From Saprospiraceae bacterium (GTDB lineage: Bacteria; Bacteroidota; Bacteroidia; Chitinophagales; Saprospiraceae): 64,000 nucleotides of DNA. Positions within the stretch are counted from its first letter, which is position 1. Each line of letters starts with the position of its first letter. Below, in pieces: positions 58,827 through 64,000 of the stretch. Position numbers and translations under genes: made by a program. The DNA is taken from NCBI GenBank assembly GCA_019638455.1, contig JAHBTU010000001.1, positions 1-64,000 on the forward strand. The letters are read 5' to 3'. The notes under the pieces are model-generated. The model was not told the DNA's origin. It searched no databases and was given only the letters and a program-made list of their open reading frames with translations.

Positions 58827-59375
58827 TCAAAAAAGCCCCCACACCCATGAGGCGAGCATGGCTGCCATTTTCCAAATGCCCCAAATCAAAAGGGCAAATA
58901 GCACGAAAAACAAGATGCTCAGCAAAGCTATTGACCACCGGGCGCTGGGTTTTGCCTTTCCGTCGGCATAATATTTTTTCAATAAATTCACATTGCGGCG
59001 GTTGGCTTTGAAGCCAAAATCGAACAAGTCGCCCACAAGGGGGACAATGCCCGTGATAGCATCGAGGGCAAAATTGCCCATCATGCGCAGCATGAGCAGG
59101 GGGCCAGCGCCGCGCTTGAGCATGGTGCGCATGAGGATGCCCGACACGACGAACCCGGCCACATCGCCCAAATAGGGCACGAGTCCGATGATGCCGTCCA
59201 ATCCAAACCGGGCATTGGTGCCGGGGATGCGGAATTGGTCGTCCAAGATTTTGGCGAGCGCGTCGAGTCGGGCGAGGTCGGGGTCGTTTGGTTGTGGGTT
59301 GTTCGTTGATGCCTGCCCGACTGGCTCGTCCGGGCGGAGTTGTTCGTTGCTGGTTGTTGGTTGTTGGTTGTCCAT
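58827..59375 (-). CDS. DUF4112 membrane protein with repeat-derived N-terminus
   Basis: The 182-residue protein has the DUF4112 core ALAKILDDQFRIPGTNARFG, GIIGLVPYLGDVAGFVVSGI and ITGIVPLVGDLFDFGFKANR, and a C-terminal membrane helix (IALLSILFFVLFALLIWG). Function is unknown. The first 35 residues (MDNQQPTTSNEQ... STNNPQPND) are encoded by two short heptanucleotide arrays, so the true start may lie further in (for example at the conserved LARLDALA), although no other ATG is present. The gene is followed by lnb-like on the same strand with a 37-bp gap. Confidence 0.85.
   Translation of the reverse strand: MDNQQPTTSNEQLRPDEPVGQASTNNPQPNDPDLARLDALAKILDDQFRIPGTNARFGLDGIIGLVPYLGDVAGFVVSGILMRTMLKRGAGPLLMLRMMGNFALDAITGIVPLVGDLFDFGFKANRRNVNLLKKYYADGKAKPSARWSIALLSILFFVLFALLIWGIWKMAAMLASWVWGLF
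59285..59374. repeat. Heptanucleotide arrays at the start of the DUF4112 gene
   Basis: Four units (CGTTTGG, TTGTGGG, TTGTTCG, TTGATGC) lie at 59285-59312 and five (TTGTTCG, TTGCTGG, TTGTTGG twice, TTGTCCA) at 59340-59374, the last including two bases of the start codon. They encode the Asn/Gln/Pro/Thr-rich N-terminus. Confidence 0.75.
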
Positions 59376-59435
59376 GCGGAGGTTGATTTGGGGGCAAAAG
59401 TAGGGTTGATGGCGAAGATGTGGCAGTGGGGAAAT

Positions 59436-59469
59436 AAAAAAGCAGCCGCTTGTTGGGGCGACTGCTTTT
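59436..59469 (-). terminator. Intrinsic terminator of the glucosaminidase gene
   Basis: On the minus strand AAAAGCAGTCGC pairs with GCGGCTGCTTTT (one G-U-type mismatch) around an 8-nt loop and is followed by TTATTT. It is 22 bp past the stop codon. Confidence 0.75.
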
Positions 59470-59490
59470 AGGGCTTGCCCATCAAAAATC

Positions 59491-60966
59491 CTATTGCACC
59501 CGTAACGTCTCTCCGATTTTCACGGTGTCGCTAGTCATGTTGTTGAGGCGTTTGATATTGGCGACGGTGGTGTTGTATTTGCGGGCGATGCTGAACAGGG
59601 TGTCGCCTTTCGCCACTACATGGGTGCCGGGGGCGGCGGGGTTTGTGGGGGAGGGTGGTGGGGTGCTGGGTGGCGTGGCGATGGGGGGATAGTTGGTGCT
59701 GCCCGTCACCACTGGTGCTGGCGCACTGGGTGGCGGAGTGGTTGGTGGGGTAGTGGTTGGTGGTGTGGAAGGCTGTTGGGGCTTGTTCCCCTCGCCGCCG
59801 CCGATTTCTTCGAGCAGGCCGTCCTCGTCGGGGGTCATGCTGCCGGGGTTGGGAGTTGGCCAATAGCCGCCGGGATTTTCGGGCTTTGTGGTTGCCATGC
59901 CGTCGCGTAGGCGCACGGGGTCACTTTTTGAGCGATTGCTGTTGAGGCGTATGCGTTCGCCTTCGGCGGGTTCCTGGCCTCTGGTCATGTAGTTGCGCTC
60001 CAACAGTTTGCTCAGCTTAATTCCATATACTTGGGAAATGTCGAACATGGTCTGGTCGGCCTTCACGACGTGTTCGTTGGCTGGCCCGCTCGTCCATTTG
60101 TCTTTTTTTGGCTCAATAAAAATCCGCGTGTTGGCTTTGAGTTTTTCAAGGGGGGTGTAGCCTCGGTCGTTGTATTCAGCCACCTTGTCAGGTTTGAGCA
60201 TATAGGTGCGGGCAATATCGTTGATGGTTTCTCCTTGGCGCGCGATGGCTACTTTCACGTTGTTGATGCGCCCCACGCGGTTGGCGGGGTTGGGCAGCGC
60301 GACATCTGCACCTGTTTCCGTGCCGTATTGAGGGTTTTCGGGCTGGGGCGGGGCTGTGGGCTTGCCGCTGGCCACGTCGTATTCGTAGAGTTTGTATCGC
60401 TCGATGATGTCAATCAGTTTGTCGGCATAAGTGTTGGAGGTGGAATAGCCTGCGGCTTGCAGCCCTTGTGCCCAGCCTTTATAGTCAGTTGGGTCGAGTT
60501 TGAAAAGAAATCCGTAGCGAAATTCTTTCTTGGGGTCGCGCAGGAAATGTCCGTGGTCTATGTAGCTCTCTTCCACCTTGGTGTATTTGCGAAAGCATGA
60601 TTCCTTGAGTTTGCCGTCGGGGCCTCGGTCATCGTCTTTTTTCATGTAGGTAGCGCCTTTCCAGTCGTTGCCGCATTTGATGCCGAAGTGATTGTTGGCG
60701 TTTTGAGCCAATTCACTGGTGCCTGCTCCGCTTTCCAGTATGCCTTGGGCGAGGGTGATGCTGGCTGGCACACCAAGGCGCTGCATTTCATAAATGGCCG
60801 CCGACGCGAATTTTTCGGTGTAAATCTGGTTGCGGTCGGCACCGGTGCGCGAGCTGAACATGGAAGAGGCGGGTGCGGGTTCGGGCTTTTTTTTGAAGGC
60901 GCTGCAAGAGGGCGCTGAGAAGGCTGCTACGAGTAGCAGCACGGGGAAAATCTGTTTCGTCATCAT
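59491..60966 (-). CDS. Glucosaminidase (GH73) with LysM domains
   Basis: The 491-residue protein has a lipoprotein-like signal (FPVLLLVAAFSAPSC). The GH73 domain (about 50-190) has VPASITLAQGILESGAGTSE with the catalytic Glu, NNHFGIKCGNDW and YSTSNTYADKLIDIIERYKL. LysM-like modules follow (about 240-285 ARQGETINDIARTYML, 300-345 VKADQTMFDISQVYGI, 445-491 VAKGDTLFSIARKYNT), the last two separated by a Pro/Thr-rich linker. It should cleave glycan strands of peptidoglycan while bound to the wall. It is a single gene with its own terminator. Confidence 0.93.
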   Translation of the reverse strand: MMTKQIFPVLLLVAAFSAPSCSAFKKKPEPAPASSMFSSRTGADRNQIYTEKFASAAIYEMQRLGVPASITLAQGILESGAGTSELAQNANNHFGIKCGNDWKGATYMKKDDDRGPDGKLKESCFRKYTKVEESYIDHGHFLRDPKKEFRYGFLFKLDPTDYKGWAQGLQAAGYSTSNTYADKLIDIIERYKLYEYDVASGKPTAPPQPENPQYGTETGADVALPNPANRVGRINNVKVAIARQGETINDIARTYMLKPDKVAEYNDRGYTPLEKLKANTRIFIEPKKDKWTSGPANEHVVKADQTMFDISQVYGIKLSKLLERNYMTRGQEPAEGERIRLNSNRSKSDPVRLRDGMATTKPENPGGYWPTPNPGSMTPDEDGLLEEIGGGEGNKPQQPSTPPTTTPPTTPPPSAPAPVVTGSTNYPPIATPPSTPPPSPTNPAAPGTHVVAKGDTLFSIARKYNTTVANIKRLNNMTSDTVKIGETLRVQ

Positions 60967-61065
60967 GTAATGCGGAAATTGAGTTTTGGAATTCTGAATG
61001 AACGGCCAAATGTAAAACGCCTTCGCAAAAAATCTATTCTGCCAAGAGGGTTGTCTTCGTCAAAC

Positions 61066-61102
61066 AAAAAACGGCGCTTCCGTTTGCATCGGAATCGCCG
61101 TT
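61066..61102 (-). terminator. Terminator of the exbB-exbD-tonB operon
   Basis: AACGGCGATTCCG pairs with CGGAAGCGCCGTT on the minus strand with one mismatch, followed by TTTTTTG. It lies about 26 bp past the tonB stop codon. Confidence 0.8.
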
Positions 61103-61127
61103 CGAATATCAAAAAAGGTTAGGTGTG

Positions 61128-62084
61128 TTATTTCAGGATGAAGTTGTACTCAATCCAGCCGCATTGCACCTCTGCGCCCGGCTCTGCGGCAAATCTGCTT
61201 TTCAGCGCAGCAGCTCTGGCGGCTGAGCGCAGTGTGGCATCTGTCGTGGTGGAGCCGGATTGGGTGGGGTCGGCTTCCACCACCGTGCCGTCGCTGTTGA
61301 CGCATACGCGCACGCGCACGGTGCCTTGTTTATTGGAGTCATAATCTGCTTTGGCAAGCGTCAGCACTTTTCGGCCACCCAGCCCTCCGCCGACCGAGCC
61401 GCCGGTGCCAGTGCCGATGCCTCCTCCCGAACCGCCTCCGCTGCCGGGGCTTTGCCCGAATGGGTTGCTGCCTGTGCCTCCGGGGATGCCTTGGTTGCCA
61501 GCGTTGCCACCCGAACCGCTACCTGCGCCCGTGCCGCCCGTGCCAAGTCCAGAATTTTTGATTCTATCCCGTCTTGCTTGCTCTTCCCTTGCTTTGGCGG
61601 CAGCGGCTTCTTGCTCTTTCCTGATGCGTTCGCGTTCGATGGCTGCCAGTCTGTCTTGTTCTTCCTGCTTGCGCTTGGCTTCCTCTTGCTGCTGACGGCG
61701 CAGTGCCGCCACGTTGGGGTCTTCGGTCGTGGGCGTGTTGACCGGAGGCTCTGTCTTGGCTGGTGGGGTAGGGGTGGGAGGTGTGGGTTTAGGCTCGGCG
61801 GGCGGCACCTTGGCGGGCAAAGCAGGCTCTGCCACGTCGGTTGGGTCGCCAGCAGGTGCTGAAGTGCTGTTTCTGCCCCTGTCCGGTTGGCCCTGTGCGG
61901 CATTGTCGCCGCCACCGCCCCAGTTCGACATGTCAATATTGATATAGACGGGTGGTGGCTCAATTGCTTTTTCCGGGACGGAAAATTTATAGAACATCAG
62001 CAGGGCCAGCATGCCAAGGTGAACCAGCAGGCTGGTAAGTATCGCCTTGGTGCGGTCTTCTTCTCTATGGACTATGGCTTTCAT
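61128..62084 (-). CDS. TonB-family energy transducer
   Basis: The 318-residue protein starts at 62084 and has one N-terminal membrane helix (ILTSLLVHLGMLALLMFYKF), a Gly/Pro-rich stretch (PPPVYINIDMSNWGGGG), a Lys/Glu/Ala-rich helical linker (AALRRQQQEEAKRKQEEQDR), a Gly/Ser-rich spacer and a C-terminal TonB/TolA-like domain (VRVRVCVNSDGTVVEADPTQ, WIEYNFILK). It forms a complex with the ExbB and ExbD proteins encoded just upstream. The long periplasmic helix and glycine spacer resemble TolA as much as TonB. The gap to exbD is 54 bp. Confidence 0.88.
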   Translation of the reverse strand: MKAIVHREEDRTKAILTSLLVHLGMLALLMFYKFSVPEKAIEPPPVYINIDMSNWGGGGDNAAQGQPDRGRNSTSAPAGDPTDVAEPALPAKVPPAEPKPTPPTPTPPAKTEPPVNTPTTEDPNVAALRRQQQEEAKRKQEEQDRLAAIERERIRKEQEAAAAKAREEQARRDRIKNSGLGTGGTGAGSGSGGNAGNQGIPGGTGSNPFGQSPGSGGGSGGGIGTGTGGSVGGGLGGRKVLTLAKADYDSNKQGTVRVRVCVNSDGTVVEADPTQSGSTTTDATLRSAARAAALKSRFAAEPGAEVQCGWIEYNFILK

Positions 62085-62138
62085 GACTATTGCAGTTTTG
62101 GGTGAATGGATGCCGAAACTGTGTTGAATGCACAAAAA

Positions 62139-62558
62139 TTATTTGTCGTCTTTCAACTGATTGGTGGCCAAAATAGTTCGCACCTTCAATTTATTGGCAA
62201 TATCCAACACGAACACAACATCTTCAATGGGCACTCCCTGCTCGGCAGCGATGGTGATGGTCACTTTGGTGGGGTCTTCGTCTTCGGCTCTTACCCGCGA
62301 GCCGAGCACAGGCTGGAGCGATTGGCGGTCAATGGGGCTATTGCCAAGGTACATCTGACCGGTCTTTCTTATCGAGACGGCCAACGGAGTGGAGGCGATG
62401 GGGGCGGAGGAGCTACTCGAAGGCAGCTGTAGTTGCAGCGAGTTGGTGGTGACGAAATTGGATGTCAGCATGAAGAACATCAACAAGAGGAAGATGACGT
62501 CAATCATGGCTGCCAAACTGAATTCCGGCTCTACTCGTTGTCTTCTTTTGAGTCCCAT
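62139..62558 (-). CDS. ExbD/TolR biopolymer transport protein
   Basis: The 139-residue protein (start 62558) has one membrane helix with the conserved Asp (FSLAAMIDVIFLLLMFFMLT) and a periplasmic domain (SIRKTGQMYLGNSPIDRQSL, VTITIAAEQGVPIEDVVFVL). The Asp in MIDVIF is the proton-path residue of the family. It couples with the ExbB protein to energise TonB. An in-frame ATG at 62624 would add 22 Asn/Gln/Thr-rich residues encoded by a heptanucleotide array, so I prefer the ATG at 62558. Confidence 0.92.
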   Translation of the reverse strand: MGLKRRQRVEPEFSLAAMIDVIFLLLMFFMLTSNFVTTNSLQLQLPSSSSSAPIASTPLAVSIRKTGQMYLGNSPIDRQSLQPVLGSRVRAEDEDPTKVTITIAAEQGVPIEDVVFVLDIANKLKVRTILATNQLKDDK

Positions 62559-62567
62559 ATTTTTTAG

Positions 62568-62701
62568 TTGTTCGTTGTTCGTTGTTCGTTGTTTGTTGTT
62601 TGTTGGTGGTTGGTAGTTGTTCATTGTTCGTTGTTAGTTCGTGGAGTTGACTTTTTTGTAAAAGTTTGAAATTCAACCACCAACAAACAATGAACAACGA
62701 G
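62568..62701. repeat. Inverted pair of heptanucleotide arrays between exbB and exbD
   Basis: Eleven units (TTGTTCG three times, TTGTTTG twice, TTGGTGG, TTGGTAG, TTGTTCA, TTGTTCG, TTGTTAG, TTCGTGG) run from 62568 to 62644. After 29 bp, four units in opposite orientation (CAACCAC, CAACAAA, CAATGAA, CAACGAG) lie at 62674-62701. The two can pair into a hairpin that fills the whole exbB-exbD gap and would lie next to the exbD start in the mRNA. Confidence 0.8.
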
Positions 62702-62708
62702 AAAGAAA

Positions 62709-63446
62709 TCAGCGTGAGGGTTCTTGGAGCAGGTCCATGAACTGCATGGCTGTGTTCTCCATTTTGAAAATAACTTGGTCGAGTTTCGACACCAGCAGGT
62801 TGTAACCCGCCATTGCCATGATGGACACGAACAGGCCAAAGGCGGTGGCTGTGAGGGCGTGGTAGATACCGTCGGAAAGCGTTTTCGCGGTGATGGCTCC
62901 CTCGGCGTTGGCCATGGCTTGGAAGGCGATGATGAGACCTATTACCGTGCCCAACAGACCTATCATCGGTGCGATGCCAGAGATGGAGGCCAAGGTCGAG
63001 AGGTTTTTTTCGAGTTTGAGCAGTTCGAGGTTGCCGACGGTTTCGATAGACTTGTTGATGTCGTCCAGTGGTTTTCCGATGCGGTCAAGACCTTTTTCCA
63101 CCATGCGGGCCATGGGGGCATCCACGCTTTGGCACAGGGCTTTGGCTGCTTGAAGGTTTCCGTTTTCCACGCTGTTTCGGATGCTATTCATGAAGTTTTG
63201 GTCCACTTGGCCTGCTCTGCTGAGCGTGAAGTACCGCTCCACGATGATATAAACAGCGTAAATGGATAGCAAAGTGAGGATGCCAATCACCACTTGGCCA
63301 GAGGCGCTGCTGCCCGTGATGAGGTCGAACAGGCTTTGCGATTCGGCGGGCGGCGGCGTGGTCGTGGCGGGAGTAGTGGCACCAGGGGTGGTGCTTGGGC
63401 GCGTTTGCAAAAAGAAGAAAGAGGTCAAAAAGGCGTTTACTATCAT
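62709..63446 (-). CDS. MotA/TolQ/ExbB proton channel protein
   Basis: The 245-residue protein starts at 63446. An N-terminal hydrophobic segment and a Pro/Thr-rich stretch (RPSTTPGATTPATTTPPP) precede the first core helix (VVIGILTLLSIYAVYIIVE). The two hairpin helices of the channel follow (ASISGIAPMIGLLGTVIGLI and ALTATAFGLFVSIMAMAGYN). It is the first gene of the operon with exbD and tonB, and uses the proton gradient to energise outer-membrane receptors. Confidence 0.93.
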   Translation of the reverse strand: MIVNAFLTSFFFLQTRPSTTPGATTPATTTPPPAESQSLFDLITGSSASGQVVIGILTLLSIYAVYIIVERYFTLSRAGQVDQNFMNSIRNSVENGNLQAAKALCQSVDAPMARMVEKGLDRIGKPLDDINKSIETVGNLELLKLEKNLSTLASISGIAPMIGLLGTVIGLIIAFQAMANAEGAITAKTLSDGIYHALTATAFGLFVSIMAMAGYNLLVSKLDQVIFKMENTAMQFMDLLQEPSR

Positions 63447-63504
63447 GTTAGGTGTTGCAATTAGTTGGTGAAACTGATTGTTTCCTTTGAGCGATTGCGA
63501 ACGC

Positions 63505-63534
63505 CAAAAGTAGCGCATTTTGTATTCGGCCAAA
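63505..63534 (-). promoter_or_regulatory. Promoter of the exbB-exbD-tonB operon
   Basis: On the minus strand TTTG (63534-63531), an 18-bp spacer and TACTTTTG (63512-63505) form the best match in the window to the Bacteroidota housekeeping promoter. The leader to the ATG at 63446 is about 52 nt. Confidence 0.7.
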
Positions 63535-63747
63535 TTTTTTCCTTAACATTTTTCGCATCAAGGGGCTTGTTTTGGCGGGGAAAAGACAAATATCAGTGGT
63601 TGAGAATGAAAGTGTTATCGAAAATAACCTTTGTCGCGCATCATCTTTTGCCCCTCCCAAATAATCAGTTTTAAAATTGTGTGAAAATTTCGCTTGCGGC
63701 TTTTCAACTGATATGGCTTTGTTGGCTGTCGCTTGCGGTTGTTGACG

Positions 63748-63755
63748 TACCTTTG
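63748..63755 (+). promoter_or_regulatory. Minus-7 box of the right-edge lipoprotein gene
   Basis: TACCTTTG matches TAnnTTTG. Transcription would start near 63762, so the ATG at 63773 is a better start than the one at 63764. Confidence 0.5.
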
Positions 63756-63772
63756 CCAAACAAATGTTTGAT

Positions 63773-64000
63773 ATGAATTCAAAAACCGGTTTCTTGCTTG
63801 CCGCGCTCCTCGGGTTGATGGCTTGTGGTGGCGATGCCCCCAAGACCAGCGATGCCCCGCCGAACACTGCTCCTGCTAAAGCGGACGCTCGCCCTATCAC
63901 TTGGCTCGAAGGTATTTACGCGACCTCCAGTTCGCCCGCCAACGAAATTTATGACTTGTTTGACGACGACCCCTCCACTGGCTGGCGCACCCAAACTGGG
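63773..64000 (+). CDS. Lipoprotein with discoidin-like (NADase-type glycan-binding) N-terminus, partial
   Basis: Only the first 76 residues are in the window. They show a lipoprotein signal (FLLAALLGLMAC, then GGDAP), a short Ala/Pro/Thr-rich linker and the start of a discoidin-type carbohydrate-binding fold (IYATSSSPANEIYDLFDDDP then STGWRT). The Asp-Asp-Asp-x-Ser-Thr-x-Trp pattern is typical of F5/8-like domains. The 3' end is beyond the window edge, so the full domain layout is unknown. It is divergent from the exbB operon. Confidence 0.8.
   Translation, partial: MNSKTGFLLAALLGLMACGGDAPKTSDAPPNTAPAKADARPITWLEGIYATSSSPANEIYDLFDDDPSTGWRTQTG

Larger units (their letters stand above)
63447..63763. 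other. Divergent intergenic region (exbB operon / right-edge lipoprotein)
   Basis: It contains the exbB promoter (63505-63534, minus strand) and a TACCTTTG box (63748-63755, plus strand). No other gene or hairpin was noticed. Confidence 0.5.

Overview
The window looks like a chromosomal segment of a Bacteroidota bacterium of the Saprospiraceae type (Haliscomenobacter/Lewinella-like). The inference rests on several type IX secretion (T9SS) cargo proteins with C-terminal sorting domains, HYR/Ig-repeat adhesins, a GEVED/BACON repeat protein, the Lnb/DUF4105 and DUF4112 families, a Bacteroidota-type HMG-CoA synthase, and TAnnTTTG-type promoter boxes. No rRNA, tRNA, CRISPR array, integrase, transposase or reverse transcriptase was seen. 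The window is mostly core-like, with accessory genes and many small palindromic repeats between genes.

Layout. 0.1-6.2 kb: a sortilin/BNR-repeat T9SS protein and penicillin-binding protein 1C. 6.3-15.9 kb: two giant paralogous HYR adhesins with dockerin-like and T9SS C-termini. 16-20 kb: small secreted and outer-membrane proteins and an M23 peptidase. 20.3-22 kb: peroxiredoxin, ClpS and Aat (an N-degron module). 22-25 kb: a lipoprotein and an ECF sigma factor with its membrane partner. 25-29.8 kb: a repeat-rich, decaying region with a nested MITE, a CTD-only T9SS remnant, a large GC-rich T9SS type B gene broken by two in-frame TAG codons, and a lipoprotein gene ended by a MITE copy. 29.9-33.5 kb: a family 2 glycosyltransferase carrying a 38-unit heptanucleotide array in its coding sequence, cytidylate kinase and an SDR. 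33.5-36.4 kb: an MmeI-like single-chain restriction-modification enzyme flanked by palindromes. 36.5-38 kb: a secreted serine hydrolase. 38.5-43 kb: a nonulosonic-acid cluster (KdsC-like phosphatase, NeuB-like synthase, putative GT-B transferase, Gfo/Idh dehydrogenase, CMP-sugar synthetase). 43-45 kb: decayed lipoprotein genes and an AglD/YbhN-like membrane protein. 45-49.6 kb: pstSCAB plus a GDPD-like phosphodiesterase. 49.7-53.5 kb: a TonB receptor under a DtxR-type operator candidate and a di-heme peroxidase. 53.5-57.5 kb: an AntA/AntB-like protein, HMG-CoA synthase and a TIR-coiled coil-TM-FGE protein. 57.6-63.5 kb: an Lnb-like protein, a DUF4112 protein, a glucosaminidase with LysM domains and an exbB-exbD-tonB operon. 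A lipoprotein runs off the right edge.

The strongest unexplained signal is a recurring 7-bp periodicity. Arrays with different sequences (GGTNGAN, GGTTGAG, TTGTTCG, CAACNAA, GATTTNN) lie inside or directly at the start of the glycosyltransferase, pbpC, DUF4112, exbD and neuB genes and upstream of the M23 gene. Two of them occur as inverted array pairs. In the glycosyltransferase the 7-bp unit is not a multiple of three, so each gain or loss of one unit would switch the reading frame. Other signals are a 154-bp repeat with paired (compensatory or G-U) changes between its two copies, nested palindromic elements, and a TIR-FGE protein whose C-terminus resembles a hypervariable ligand-binding region.
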